64,000 nucleotides of DNA from Streptomyces sp. NBC_00513 (GCF_041431415.1 NZ_CP107845.1:248001-312000); one strand, 5' to 3'; counted from the stretch's first letter, positions 15,745 to 25,170 are shown. Translations and numbers: made by a program. The notes: generated by a model from the sequence alone, not told the origin.

Positions 15745-16155
15745 GCGCACTGATCCAGGATCGGTTCCCCGACCTCGTTGCGGCCGCCATCGAGCAGCTC
15801 CCCAACGGCCTGGTCCTGGACGGTGAGCTCCTCGTCTGGGATTTCGCGGAAGGCCGGCTGTCCTTCGAGGCGTTCCAGCGCCGGGCCGCCCGCGCCCGCG
15901 GCGACGCCGCCCTGGCGGCTCGAACCTCCGCCTGCTTTCGTCTTCGACCTTCTCCAGGCCGACGGCACCGAGCTGTTGCACCTGCCCTATCGGGAGCGTC
16001 GCCGAAGGTTGGAAGTGCTGTTCGCGGCCCGCGGTCTGAGCGCGCCGTGGACTCCGTGCCCGATGACCATCGACCTCGCGAAAGCGCGCGAGTGGCCGCA
16101 GTCCTGGACAGACGTCTCCGGCGTCGAAGGCATCCTGATTTGCATGCCCGCAACC
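15745..16155 (+). pseudogene. ATP-dependent DNA ligase fragment (copy B), frameshifted
   Basis: First frame: GALIQDRFPDLVAAAIEQLP, LVLDGELLVWDF and LSFEAFQRRAARARG. Near 15925 the homology jumps frame to PPAFVFDLLQADGTELLHLP, YRERRRRLEVLFAARGL and REWPQSWTDVSGVEGIL. Both parts align to the adenylation domain of ATP-dependent DNA ligases. The N-terminal lysine region and the C-terminal OB domain are missing. The overlapping segment is homologous to copy A at 5.2 kb, so the two remnants on either side of the ALF/lectin block are duplicates, not halves of one split gene. Confidence 0.75.
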
Positions 16156-16222
16156 ACGGCCTCAACTTCATCGACAGCGACTGATCACATCGGACTCATT
16201 CGTCTACTTGTCGCGTTCCGCG

Positions 16223-16669
16223 TCAGGGGAATGAGGAGGCGGCGTTGCATTCGCGGCAGGTGACGGCGCGCGGCTGTTTGAGGGCGTCGAGGATCTGGTC
16301 GAGGTCAAGGGGTGTTCCGCCAGGTTGGCATCCGATGACGTGGATCAGGGTCGCTCCGGGGTGGCCGGGCCGGTGGGGTAGTTGCTGCACCGTCCACGCC
16401 TGCCGGCCGGCGGCGAAGGCAGCAGGCGTGCCAGCCGGTCGGGTCGGCACCCCGCTGTAGTCGCCGCCTTCCAGGGGGCGCACATGGCCGGCTCCCAGCC
16501 ACACGCGATGTTCGGTCGGCTTCGGCCGGCCTCCGCTTCCTGTCCCCCAGACGGTGACCCCCACCCGATACTCCCAACCCTCCGAGGTCCGACGCCGCTC
16601 GTACAGGGAGGCACGCAGTTCCTGCCCGTCGGGCATGACCGCGATCACCCTCGCACCGGCTCCCACCAT
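16223..16669 (-). CDS. DUF6233-family protein
   Basis: 148 residues, soluble. Diagnostic stretches are VIAVMPDGQELRASLYERRR, GWEYRVGVTVWG, EHRVWLGAGHVRPLEGGDYS and, at the C-terminus, HVIGCQPGG then RAVTCRECNAASSF. DUF6233 proteins are common and of unknown function in Streptomyces. The Cys pair near the end may bind metal. The ATG has AAAGGGGG just upstream. It lies between the ligase remnant and the HTH gene on the same strand as the latter. Members usually carry a longer N-terminus, so this one may be trimmed at its start. Confidence 0.7.
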   Translation of the reverse strand: MVGAGARVIAVMPDGQELRASLYERRRTSEGWEYRVGVTVWGTGSGGRPKPTEHRVWLGAGHVRPLEGGDYSGVPTRPAGTPAAFAAGRQAWTVQQLPHRPGHPGATLIHVIGCQPGGTPLDLDQILDALKQPRAVTCRECNAASSFP

Positions 16670-16755
16670 CCGCCCCCTTTAACCTCATTACCCGATTCTC
16701 CAAGATGTGGCCCTGTGGTGCCGCACTCTTGCCGACCACGGCACGGGAGGCGATC

Positions 16756-17511
16756 TCAGCGTTGCGGGACGAGCTGATCAGGAACTTCTTCCGGCTGACG
16801 CGCCTCGGGGGCCTGGGGTCGCACCAGCGGGGCTCGTTGCAGAGCAGCGGTTCTCGCCCGGCGGCTTCGGTGTTCGGCGATGCCGTGCTCCGCCGGTTCG
16901 CTCGCGAGCGGGAGCGCGGCAAGGTGGTGGATTCTGCGGTCCAGGGCAAGGGCCAGGCGCCGGCGTTCTCGGCCGCGGATGGCGGCGAGCGTGTGCGGCG
17001 TGGTTTCCAACCGCGCGGCCAGGAAACTGGTGGGCCATCCTTGTTCGGCGAGCTCCTGCAGGCTGGTGGTGGCCCTGTCCGCGCCAACCAGCCCCGGCAG
17101 GAGGCGATCTCGCCTAAAGGCGCTGTTCAGGGGGATGCCGAGGATGGCTTCCGAGGTGACGCGGTGAATGACGGCCGACCGCTCCCCGGCCGGGCGGAGC
17201 AGGCGTCGCACGAGGGTGACGGCGATGCCTGAGATCTCGGCGATGTCCGCGGCCGACAGACCCGTCTCCTGCAACTGGCAGGCATGGGCAGCGGCATCGG
17301 TCGCGGGGACCCGGGCGGGTCGGCCGGCTCTCAAATCCCTGGTCCGCCGGGCACGATCCCGGCGCGCAGCGGCCATGCATCCGGGGCGCGTGCAGCCGTA
17401 GTCGGCGCAGGAGGGGCTGCCATGCCGGACACGTGACCGGATCGGCTTGCGGCCCTTGGCCGCGGAGACACCCCGAGCCGCTGCGAGCGCTGGGAGAGAT
17501 GCTGCATTCAT
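16756..17511 (-). CDS. HTH-like DNA-binding protein, copy 1 of a duplicated gene
   Basis: About 251 residues from the ATG that aligns with the paralogue at 54.6 kb. The N-terminal third has RKPIRSRVRHGSPSCADYGC then TRPGCMAAARRDRARRTR, a small Cys cluster plus basic region. The middle holds one HTH-like segment, TGLSAADIAEISGIAVTLVR, and another follows as AEQGWPTSFLAARLETTPHT with LAAIRGRERRRL. This arrangement is seen in HTH proteins of actinobacterial mobile elements; the target is unknown. An open frame extends 50 codons further upstream (to 17661) and part of it is conserved in the paralogue, so a longer start is possible. Confidence 0.65.
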   Translation of the reverse strand: MNAASLPALAAARGVSAAKGRKPIRSRVRHGSPSCADYGCTRPGCMAAARRDRARRTRDLRAGRPARVPATDAAAHACQLQETGLSAADIAEISGIAVTLVRRLLRPAGERSAVIHRVTSEAILGIPLNSAFRRDRLLPGLVGADRATTSLQELAEQGWPTSFLAARLETTPHTLAAIRGRERRRLALALDRRIHHLAALPLASEPAEHGIAEHRSRRARTAALQRAPLVRPQAPEARQPEEVPDQLVPQR

Positions 17512-17930
17512 ACGATCCCAATTCTGCCCGCTCGCCGTCCCGTTGTGTTCAACGCCGTCGATGTCCACGACCGAGCGGTCGGCAACGTCGATGTCCTGTG
17601 GATCCGCGTCGGCGCTCACAAGCACAGAGGGCGGGCTGATCTGGACCTGCTGGTCTGTCACTCGTACATCACCTGGGACGACGCGGAGGTTGGTAGAGCC
17701 CTGATCGGCCCCCGCGCCTCATCCTCCAGGTGACTGTCCTGACCGCGGAGCCGAGCACAGTCCGCCGTGAGTCGGGCGACGGGCGAAACACCCCACAAGA
17801 GCGCGGTAGTTGGGGGTCCCTCCCGTCGTTCCAAAAAATTCACAGGTTCAGGTCTATAACCCGAACCCCCGGGCAAGCGGGAGTCAACAACGATCAACAT
17901 GAACCAACAATCTCCCACAGGAGGCAGATC

Positions 17931-18506
17931 ATGCGACGTTGGACCATCCTTCCCGCCGCTCTCGTCCTCGCGGCCACCACGGCCCTGCCCGCCACCGCGG
18001 CCGGGTCCGCCCAACCGGCCACGCGGTGCCCGATCGGGTGGAACAGCCCCACCGATGGCCGTTCCACCAGCCAGGCCCCGGAGCTGCGTGGCATCAGGAG
18101 CGGTGAACACCCCTGCTTCGACCGGCTGGTGTTCGAAGCGCCGGGCAGCTCCCCCGCCAACCCCGTGGGCTACCACGTCCGTTACACCGACGCCCTCCTC
18201 CAGGACGCCTCCGGACATCCCCTGCCGCTACGCGGCGGCGCGGTCCTGGAGGTGATCGTGGACTCGCCCGCCTACGACCGGCAGACCATGGCCCCCACCA
18301 TCCCCGCCCGGAGCGGGCAGCCACTGCCCGGCGTCGACGTCACCGGTTACCGCACCTTCCAGGACACCGTGTTCGGCGCGAGCTTCGAGGGCCGCACCCA
18401 GATCGGCCTCGGCCTGCGCACCCGACTGCCCTACCGGATCCTCCAAATCGACAACCGACTGGTGATAGACGTCGCACACACCGCGAACGGCACGGACCGA
18501 AAGTGA
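17931..18506 (+). CDS. secreted AMIN-like domain protein
   Basis: 192 residues. ATG with AGGAGG seven bases upstream. A signal peptide (RRWTILPAALVLAATTALPA, cleavage near TAAG) leads to an AMIN-like beta fold: ELRGIRSGEHPCFDRLVFEA, GYHVRYTDALLQDASGHPLP and a C-terminal LPYRILQIDNRLVIDVAH. Such exported proteins are common in Streptomyces and may bind cell-wall polysaccharide. It sits between the duplicated HTH and phosphatase genes in copy 1 of the module; copy 2 lacks it, so it was either inserted here or deleted there. Confidence 0.8.
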   Translation: MRRWTILPAALVLAATTALPATAAGSAQPATRCPIGWNSPTDGRSTSQAPELRGIRSGEHPCFDRLVFEAPGSSPANPVGYHVRYTDALLQDASGHPLPLRGGAVLEVIVDSPAYDRQTMAPTIPARSGQPLPGVDVTGYRTFQDTVFGASFEGRTQIGLGLRTRLPYRILQIDNRLVIDVAHTANGTDRK

Positions 18507-18615
18507 CGGCGCCGCCCGAGACCTCGGCTCTACCTTCGGCCGACCGCGCGGCAGTCCAACCGCTACGCGTGCCGCGGCGCGGCCGAGGCCGCCAGGAACA
18601 CACGGGTGCCGACAG

Positions 18616-19368
18616 CTACCGGGTGCTCATGCGGTGTCGGGCGGGGTCGGCAGCGGGCGGATGACGATGGTGGTGGCGTCGTCGCGGTAGCCCGTCCTCG
18701 ATGCCGTCCTCGGCTGCGGCGACCAGGGCGTCGGCGAGTGCTTGGGCGTCGTTGTGGTGTGCGTGGACGAGGGTGTTGAGGACGGTGGGGTCCATCTGGT
18801 CGTGGACGCCGTCGCTGGTGAGGATCACCGTGTGGCCCTTGGGGATCGGGGCTTCGTTGCGGGCCGCGATGGAGAGGTCGCTGAAACTGACGGTGATATT
18901 GGAGGAGTAGGCGGCGGCCTCGTCGGCGGGCATGCCCTGCTGGGCGTAGTGGGCGGCGACGGTGTGGTCGGTGGTGTACCGGGTCAGGATGCTGGTGTCG
19001 GGGTCGAGTCCGTAGGCGCGGCAGTCCCCGGCCCACGCGATCCACGTGCCGTCGGGCCTGACCCGGGCGGTGATCCCGACCGCGTCCGGGCCCCCGCGCG
19101 GTGCCCCGGGGTTCTGTAGGAGCTCGGCGGCTCCGATCAGCCCGGCCATGGGGTGACGTAATGCTGTCCGGCGGGCGGCGTCGACGGCGAGTACAGGGAC
19201 CAAGGCGTGAAGTTCCGTGCTGTGGCCGATGCCGTCGATGACGGCGGCTCCGACGGCCCCGCCGGCTGCGGTCCAGGCGTGCGCCGCGTCGGCGGACCCG
19301 GGGGCATCTCCTGGACGGGTGGGCCTGAGTCCCGGGCGGCTGACGATACCGATGTCGACCTCGTGCAT
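18616..19368 (-). pseudogene. PP2C-like protein phosphatase, copy 1, C-terminus frameshifted
   Basis: About 250 residues. N-terminal half: GGAVGAAVIDGIGHSTELHA, the D-G-x-G-H metal site of PPM/PP2C phosphatases. Then GTWIAWAGDCRAYGLDPDT and GHTVILTSDGVHDQMDPT, the core phosphatase motifs. Compared with copy 2, five bases (GGCTG on the plus strand) are missing just after 18690, so the C-terminal RDDATTIVIRPLP motif, which carries the last metal-binding acidic pair, is replaced by unrelated sequence. Start ATG with GAGGAGG upstream. Activity is probably lost or reduced. Confidence 0.75.
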
Positions 19369-19626
19369 GTTGCTGCCTCCTCGCTGACAGGGCCGGCTAT
19401 GCCTCAGCCATTGATGCTCACGGTGACGAGCGATTGGCTTTCCCTCCGCTTACTTGCGGCGTTCAGATGCCGATCGTGCGTGCGTAGGGCTGTCCGTCGA
19501 GGTGGTCCCGCATCTGCGCGATGAGGCCGGCGACACGTCGGGGGCCCAGGTGGCCACTTCGCTGTTGGTCGAGCTGGTGACGAAGTTGACGATGAAGGCG
19601 TCGCGGAGCAGCAGGAAGTCCTCTAA

Positions 19627-20483
19627 GACGTCATCTCATTTGGGCTTCGCGGTAGGCTGTCGGCCATGGTGGGGATCGTTGAGCGGCTGGTGCCGGACGA
19701 GTTGTGGGAGCTGTTCCAGCGAGTGGTGCCGGCGGCGCCGTCGCGGCCGCAGGGCGGAGGCCGTCGCCGGCACGGCGACCGGGAGGTGTTTGCCGCGATT
19801 GTGTTCGTGGCGACGTCGGGTTGTACCTGGCAGCAGGTGCCGTCGGCATCATTCGGGCCGTCGGGGGCGACAGCTCACCGACGGTTCACCGAGTGGAGCA
19901 AGGCTCGGGTGTGGGCCAAGCTCCACCGCCTGGTCCTCGACGAGCTCGGCGCCCGTGGAGAGTTGGACTGGTCCCGCTGTGCGATCGACTCGGTGAACAT
20001 GCGAGCCCTGAAAAAGGGGACCTGACAGGTCCGAATCCTGTGGACCGGGGCAAGTTCGGGTCGAAGATCCACTTGATCACGGAGCGGACCGGTCTGCCCC
20101 TGTCCGTCGCGATCTCGAGCGCGAACCTGCACGACAGCCAGGCTCTCGAGCCCCTCGTCCGCGGAATACCGCCCATCCGTTCCCGCCGCGGACGCCGTCG
20201 GCGCCGGCCCGGCAAGCTCCACGCGGACAAGGGATACGACTACGCCCACCTGCGGCGATGGTTACGTGGGCGCGGCATCAGGCACCGGATCGCCCGCAGA
20301 GGCGTTGAGTCTTCACAACGACTCGGTCGCCACAGATGGGTCGTCGAAAGGACCATGTCCTGGCTCGCGGGCTGCCGCCGGCTACACCGCCGCTACGAAC
20401 GCAAGGCCGAGCACTTTCTCGCCTTCACCAGCATCGCCTGCACCCTGATCTGCTACCGCAGACTGGCCAAATGAGATGGCATC
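19627..20483 (+). mobile_element. IS5-family insertion sequence with TAA target duplication
   Basis: 857 bp bounded by inverted repeats: GACGTCATCTCATTTGG at the left, and the right end whose complement is GATGCCATCTCATTTGG (15 of 17 match). TAA flanks both ends (19624-19626 and 20484-20486), fitting the 3-bp TNA duplications of IS1031/IS427-type IS5 elements. Excision in silico repairs the interrupted kinase frame exactly, so this is a recent, clean insertion. Confidence 0.9.
19666..20474 (+). CDS. IS5-family transposase made by frameshifting
   Basis: The first frame runs 119 residues (VPDELWELFQRVVPAA… to CAIDSVNMRALKKGT) and stops at 20023-20025. The second frame overlaps it and continues LTGPNPVDRGKFGSKIHLIT, ADKGYDYAHLRRWLRGRGIR and RWVVERTMSWLAGCRRLHRR, giving the DDE fold (IDSV…, ADKGYD, and Glu in VVERT). 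An A-rich run (CTGAAAAAGGGG) lies at the join, a likely -1 slippage site as in many IS5-family elements. The intact repeats and motifs suggest an active element and not a broken gene. Confidence 0.85.
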
Positions 20484-21108
20484 TAAGCGGTCCATGGTCG
20501 CGGGCAAGGGCCGGATCTTCTCGTACGCGGTGAGGAAGCGGCTGGCGAAAGTGGCGTAGGTGTCGGGCTCGTCTCGGCACGGGCGGTGGATCGAGGAGAG
20601 CACGTTGGCGATGTCGAGGGTGTAGGCGCCGAGGCCGCAGTCGTCGAAGTCGATGACCGCGATGGTGCCCTCGGGGGTGAGGAGCATGTTCTCCCGGTGC
20701 AGGTCTCCGTGAATCAGGCCGCGTTCGCTGTCGGGGACGTGGCCGTGGGAGTGGATCCGCTCGGCGACGGCCCGCAGGACGGCGGCGGCGTCGTCGCCCA
20801 GGAGTGAGTGGGCGGGGTGGGTGATGGCGTAGCCGTGGTCCAGGATGTCGGCGCCCTCCCAGGTGGGCCGCGCGAAGCCGACGGGTACCCGCTCTGCAGC
20901 GCAGCAACACCGACCCGATCCCGGACGTCCTCGACTGACGGTCTCACCGGCGGCCATCGCCGAGCCGACCAGCCTTCTGGCCGCCGGTGACAGCCGGCGG
21001 TGAGCCAGAACCTTGATCAACCTGTGCACTGACGGCAGGCGAGGTTGGATCGGACTCGCGTGGATCGCGCACCGTCCGCCGGTGCCGCTGTGCGGGGAGT
21101 CCGTCCAC

Positions 21109-21768
21109 TCACGGGGATGTTGCCACGAGGCCAGCCTCATAGGCCAGGATCACCAGGTGCACCCGGTCGCGGGCATTGAGCTTGGCGAGTAGGCGGGTCA
21201 GGTACGTCTTGGAGGTGGCGATGCTGATGGAAAGCTCGCCTGCGATCTCCGTGTTGGACAGGCCTCTGCCGACGAGGGTCAGCACCTCGCGTTCCCGGGC
21301 GGTGATGCCGTCGAGCTCCGACCGCCGCGGGGGAGACGCTGCGGGTCGGGTGATGAACTCTTTGATCAGCCGGCGTGTGACGGCTGGTGCGATCAGAGCG
21401 TCCCCGGCGGCAACGATCCGGATTGCGGCGAGGATGTCGTCCAGGGCCATGTCCTTGACGAGGAATCCGGACGCGCCGGCGTGCAGCGCCCCGTAGACGT
21501 AGTCGTCGTCGTCGAAGGTCGTCAGGACGACGACGCGTGCGGAGCCGGTGCCCTTCGTGATCAGCCGGGTGGCCTCGATGCCGTCCATGCCGGGCATCCG
21601 GAGGTCCATCACGACGACGTCGGGGGCAAGTTCCTCCGTCAGTCGTACTGCTTCCGCGCCGTCTCCGGCCTCCCCCACCACCTTGATGTCCGCGGTGTCG
21701 GTGATGACCATCTGCAGGGCGGCGCGGACCAGGGGCTGGTCGTCGGTGAGTACGACGCGGATGGTCAT
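21109..21768 (-). CDS. NarL/LuxR-type response regulator
   Basis: 219 residues. Receiver domain with DD at 9-10, phosphoacceptor Asp55 (VVVMDLRMPGMDG), Thr in VVVLTTFDDDDYV and the conserved Lys in FLVKDMALDD. The C-terminal LuxR HTH reads ITAREREVLTLVGRGLSNTE then IAGELSISIATSKTYLTRLL. The ATG overlaps the stop of the sensor kinase gene in an ATGA, so the pair is translationally coupled. The likely target is the divergent ABC exporter promoter at 23.05-23.15 kb, judging only from gene arrangement. Confidence 0.93.
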   Translation of the reverse strand: MTIRVVLTDDQPLVRAALQMVITDTADIKVVGEAGDGAEAVRLTEELAPDVVVMDLRMPGMDGIEATRLITKGTGSARVVVLTTFDDDDYVYGALHAGASGFLVKDMALDDILAAIRIVAAGDALIAPAVTRRLIKEFITRPAASPPRRSELDGITAREREVLTLVGRGLSNTEIAGELSISIATSKTYLTRLLAKLNARDRVHLVILAYEAGLVATSP

Positions 21769-23018
21769 CTGGCTCTCTCCTTCACTTCTGCCTCAGCCAT
21801 TGCCGGTATCGGCAATCTGACCGCTACCAGGAAGCCGCCCCCGGAACGGGGCCCGGCCGTGAAATCGCCTCGCAGCAGGGCAGCCCGCTCGCGCATGCCG
21901 ATCAGGCCGTATCCGGTGTCCGTGCTGGTGCCGCCGCCTTTCCCTCGGTCCGAGACCTCGACGGCGAGTTCGTCCGCGCGGTAGTCGAGGCTCACCTGAC
22001 AGGAATCGGCACCCGAGTGCCGTACGGCGTTGGTCACTGACTCTTGGACGATCCGGAACGCCGCGAGGTCGATGTCGGCTGGCAGAGGGCGGCGCCTGCC
22101 CTGCCACCGCACCTCCACGCGGACTCCGGCGGCCGTGGTCGTCGAGGCGAGCTGTTCCACGTTCACCAGGCCGGCGGCCGGTCGCAGGGGCGCCGGCGCG
22201 TGCTCGCGGCCTTGGCGTTCCTCATCCTGGTCGGCCTGGCGCAGCGCGCCGAGCATCCTTCGCAGCCCGGACAGCGTTTCGCGGCCGGCCATCTCCACGG
22301 TGAGCATCGCCTCGCGGGCTTTGGCCGGCTGGGTTTCGATGACCCGGGCCGCGGCGCCGGCCTGCAAGGCGATGATGCCGATGCTGTGGGCGACGGTGTC
22401 GTGCATCTCGCGGGCGATGCGCAGCCGTTCGGCGGTGATGGCCTCGGCGGAGGCGCGGGCGTGCAACTCTGCGGTGTGGGCACGGGCCTGATGCGACGAA
22501 TTGCCGACGAGCCAGGCGATGACCACGGTAAGGGCCAAGAACGGCTCCTGTGCGATGCCGGAATCGTCCCCCGTGATCAACCGCAGGACGAGGTAGCCAG
22601 CGAGCATGGCGAGCGCCGCGGCGGCCGCGGTGAGCGAGCTCCGCCGAGGTCGGGTGGCTGCGATGTAGCAGATGGCGATATCCACGGCCAGGAACTGCGT
22701 GGGCGGAATCTCATCCTGCCGCCAGGCCACCGTCGAGACGACCGTACCGACGATCACCAGACCGTACGCCACGGAGGTCCTGCGGCGCAGCACCGCGCTG
22801 CCGGCCAGGACCAGCACGAAGGCGACAGCGAGCAGCGCCCGGGCTCCGAGCGAGTCGAGCCCGTCCCGGGAGTAGTTGAGCGAGTACGTCCGCCGCGGCG
22901 GCATTACTACGTACTCGACGATGGGTTCCACTGCTGCCGCGTACCACGCCAGTGCCGTCCACAGGCCGGGCGGTATGCGTTTGAGCAGCGGCAACGGCAG
23001 CGGCATTGAGGCGGACAT
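21765..23018 (-). CDS. sensor histidine kinase of the NarX/DesK-like class
   Basis: 417 residues from ATG 23018. About five hydrophobic segments fill residues 10-170. The dimerisation/phosphoacceptor region is RLRIAREMHDTVAHSIGIIA (His in EMHD), and the HATPase domain has VTNAVRHSGADS (N box) and GYGLIGMRERAALLRGDF (G box). The actinobacterial short-kinase layout, with only transmembrane sensing, suggests response to a membrane stress or an amphiphilic compound. It is divergent from an ABC exporter, a frequent resistance arrangement. Frames open further upstream would overlap the exporter promoter and are not used. Confidence 0.92.
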   Translation of the reverse strand: MSASMPLPLPLLKRIPPGLWTALAWYAAAVEPIVEYVVMPPRRTYSLNYSRDGLDSLGARALLAVAFVLVLAGSAVLRRRTSVAYGLVIVGTVVSTVAWRQDEIPPTQFLAVDIAICYIAATRPRRSSLTAAAAALAMLAGYLVLRLITGDDSGIAQEPFLALTVVIAWLVGNSSHQARAHTAELHARASAEAITAERLRIAREMHDTVAHSIGIIALQAGAAARVIETQPAKAREAMLTVEMAGRETLSGLRRMLGALRQADQDEERQGREHAPAPLRPAAGLVNVEQLASTTTAAGVRVEVRWQGRRRPLPADIDLAAFRIVQESVTNAVRHSGADSCQVSLDYRADELAVEVSDRGKGGGTSTDTGYGLIGMRERAALLRGDFTAGPRSGGGFLVAVRLPIPAMAEAEVKERAR

Positions 23019-23077
23019 GCCTTGATCGTAGACACCTGCATCTGACGGCACATCCGACCGTGGCCGTACAACCAGGG

Positions 23078-23106
23078 TTGACACCCGTCCTCTCCGATTG
23101 TCATCG
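23078..23106 (+). promoter_or_regulatory. possible exporter promoter
   Basis: TTGACA at 23078-23083, then a 17-base spacer and a weak -10-like TCATCG. It lies in the divergent gap between the kinase and the ABC ATPase genes, about 45 bp before the GTG start. The -35 match is exact and the -10 is poor, so dependence on the response regulator would not be surprising. Confidence 0.4.
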
Positions 23107-23151
23107 GTGGTCCGATTACGGGCGGGGTCGCCCACCGGCACCGTTGTCCCC

Positions 23152-24060
23152 GTGATCGAAGTCAACGAGCTCACGAAGCGATACGGCGGCACGACGGCCG
23201 TCAAAGATCTGTCCTTCACCGTGCGGCCCGGCCAAGTGACCGGGTTTCTCGGTCCGAACGGCGCCGGCAAGAGCACCACACTGCGGATGATCCTCGGCTT
23301 GCATGAGCCCACCAGCGGCACCGTCACCGTCGACGGCCGTTCCTTTCGCGACCGCCCCCGCGGCCTGCGTCATGTCGGCTCCCTTCTTGACGCGCACGAT
23401 GTGCACGGCGGGCGCAGCGCGGTGGCGCAGCTGTCCGCCCTGGCCCGCAGCAACCGCATCCCGCAACGCCGGGTGGAGGAGGTGCTGCGGGAGGTCGGCC
23501 TCGCCGAGGTCGCCCGGCGCCGCATCGGCGGATTCTCGCTCGGTATGAAGCAGCGGCTCGGCATCGCGTCCGCCCTGCTCGGCGAACCACCGGTCCTGCT
23601 CTTCGACGAGCCGCTCAACGGCCTCGACCCGGAAGGCGTGAAGTGGGTGCGTGACCTGTTCAGGCGTCTCGCCGCCGAGGGCCGCACAGTGTTCGTCTCC
23701 AGCCATCTCATGTCCGAGATGGAGCACACAGCCGACCAGCTGATCGTCATCGGCCGCGGCGAGCTGATCGCGGCGGAAAGCCTCACGGAGTTCTCCGCTC
23801 GCGGCACCCGGCAGAGCGTCACGGTGGGCACGCCCGCCGCTGCCGTCCTGAGAGATCTGCTGACGGCCGAGGGCGCGGCCGTGGACACGGCGGGCGACCT
23901 GCTTGCTGTGACCGGTGTGACCGCGGTCCGGATCGGTGAGATCGCCATGGAGCACCGCATTTGGCTGCATCACCTCAGCACCCGGTCCGCCTCATTGGAA
24001 GAGGCGTTCATGGAGCTCACCGCCGACAGCGTGCAATACCTCGCAGGAGACCCCCAGTGA
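23152..24060 (+). CDS. ABC transporter ATP-binding protein
   Basis: About 302 residues. Walker A GPNGAGKSTT, Q-loop region, signature FSLGMKQRLGIASALL (variant of LSGGQ), Walker B PPVLLFDEPLNGLDP and H-loop VFVSSHLMSEMEH. The C-terminal 90 residues are the extension seen in DrrA/CcmA-type exporters. GTG at 23152 is chosen because the N-terminus IEVNELTKRYGG starts there; no clear ribosome site is visible, so a short-leader transcript is possible. Its stop overlaps the permease start by one codon. Probably a drug or lipid exporter under the adjacent two-component system. Confidence 0.9.
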   Translation: MIEVNELTKRYGGTTAVKDLSFTVRPGQVTGFLGPNGAGKSTTLRMILGLHEPTSGTVTVDGRSFRDRPRGLRHVGSLLDAHDVHGGRSAVAQLSALARSNRIPQRRVEEVLREVGLAEVARRRIGGFSLGMKQRLGIASALLGEPPVLLFDEPLNGLDPEGVKWVRDLFRRLAAEGRTVFVSSHLMSEMEHTADQLIVIGRGELIAAESLTEFSARGTRQSVTVGTPAAAVLRDLLTAEGAAVDTAGDLLAVTGVTAVRIGEIAMEHRIWLHHLSTRSASLEEAFMELTADSVQYLAGDPQ

Positions 24061-24902
24061 CCACGACATACGCTCCCGTTGGCGCACTCGGCGCCGACGA
24101 ACCCCGCGCCCGCTTCTACGACCTGGTGGCCGCCGAGTGGATCAAGCTTCGGTCGCTGCGCTCGACCTGGATCGCGTACGGGGCCACCACCCTGGCCGTC
24201 ATCGCGTTCAACGCGGGAACCGCCTACGACACCTACAACTACTGGCCGGACCGGAGCGCGGCAGACCGAGCCGACTACGCCCGGGCCGCAATTCCGCTGC
24301 AGGCGGCGTTCACGGCGAACGCCGCCATGGTCATGATGCTCGCCCTCGGTGCCCTCGGCGCCATCGCGATCATCGGCGAGTACAGCACGGGCACCATTCG
24401 TACGACGTTCGCGGCCGTTCCGGCCCGCCGTTCGGTGATGGCCGCCAAAACGGTGGTCGTCACGGCGGTCACCACCGTCTTCGGCGCGATCGTCGCGGGG
24501 GCCTCGTTCGGACTGACGCAGGCGATCCTCGACGGCCGGGACGCCGGCATCTCGATCAGCTACCCGGGCGCCCTGCGTGTCGTAGTGGCGTCCGCCCTCC
24601 TTGCGCCCGTGTGCGCGGTCGTCGGCATGGCCATCGGCTCCGTCATCAGGCATACCTCGGCCACCATGATCGCCTCGGTGACGGTCATCCTCGTGCTGCC
24701 CATCGTCTTCACCGACGGCCGCCACTGGTCGGCGGTCGCCGGGCACGCCACGCTCTACCAGGGGTGGTTGCGGCTCGTGGAGGTTGGCTCCCCCCGGACC
24801 GATTTCCCGTGGACGACCGGCGGAGCCTGGACCGTCTATGCGGTGTGGGCGCTCACCGCAGCCGTGCTCGCCGTCACCAGCGCACAACGGCGCGACCAGT
24901 GA
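24057..24902 (+). CDS. ABC transporter permease
   Basis: 281 residues. Starts VTTTYAPVGALGADEPRARF with a short cytoplasmic region (AAEWIKLRSLRSTWIAY), typical of ABC-2 permeases. About six hydrophobic segments follow, including MVMMLALGALGAIAIIGEYS and a last WTVYAVWALTAAVLAVTSA. GTG overlaps the ATPase stop (GTGA), so the stoichiometry is coupled. It would form a homodimeric exporter with the ATPase. A short GC hairpin follows the stop directly. Confidence 0.9.
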   Translation: MTTTYAPVGALGADEPRARFYDLVAAEWIKLRSLRSTWIAYGATTLAVIAFNAGTAYDTYNYWPDRSAADRADYARAAIPLQAAFTANAAMVMMLALGALGAIAIIGEYSTGTIRTTFAAVPARRSVMAAKTVVVTAVTTVFGAIVAGASFGLTQAILDGRDAGISISYPGALRVVVASALLAPVCAVVGMAIGSVIRHTSATMIASVTVILVLPIVFTDGRHWSAVAGHATLYQGWLRLVEVGSPRTDFPWTTGGAWTVYAVWALTAAVLAVTSAQRRDQ

Positions 24903-24920
24903 GAGGGCCGGTCGGCCCTC
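24903..24920 (+). terminator. hairpin after the ABC permease
   Basis: GAGGGCC, four-base loop, GGCCCTC, starting at the base after the stop codon. A compact intrinsic terminator for the exporter operon. Confidence 0.7.
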
Positions 24921-25042
24921 GGGGAGGATCGGGCGGGGTTTTGGCGGTAGATCGGTGGTCTTGATACCGGTTCGGTGACTGGGCCTATATGGCCAGGTCA
25001 GCGGGCCTACGTTCCGGTTCATGCCAGTTGAGTTCCTCTCAG

Positions 25043-25165
25043 ATGACCATTGACGAGCTCGGATATATGGAGTTCGACCGCCGCGGCGCCGAACTCCTCT
25101 TCCAGGTCCTGACCGAACGCGAGGAGAAGAACAGCGTCGCCATCGCCTCCAACGAGTCCTTCTCT
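25043..25165 (+). pseudogene. IS21-family istB, middle fragment
   Basis: Reads MTIDELGYMEFDRRGAELLF, then QVLTEREEKNSVAIASNESF and S. This is the Walker B and following part of IstB helper ATPases. The N-terminal third, with Walker A, is absent. The family continues GWTKTFTDPR; that continuation is found at 28827, 3.66 kb away, so the gene is split by the element between. Confidence 0.85.
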
Positions 25166-25170
25166 AAAGC

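Larger units (their letters stand above)
19463..20900 (-). pseudogene. aminoglycoside-phosphotransferase-like kinase, split by an IS
   Basis: N-terminal part (20487-20900): GLIHGDLHRENMLLTPEG and IAVIDFDDCGLGAYTLDIAN, the catalytic HGDLHxxN and IDFDD motifs of the APH/choline-kinase fold. C-terminal part (19463-19626): EDFLLLRDAFIVNFVTSSTN to a stop. Removing the IS plus one TAA duplication restores one frame through ATMDRLEDFLLL. The far N-terminus before RVPVGFARPTWEG does not look like the family, so the 5' end is probably damaged too. Substrate unknown. Confidence 0.8.

Noticed and set aside
5170..16155. idea that the ALF/toxin block split one DNA ligase gene
   Set aside because: The two flanking fragments overlap the same ligase segment, so they are duplicates and not 5' and 3' halves.
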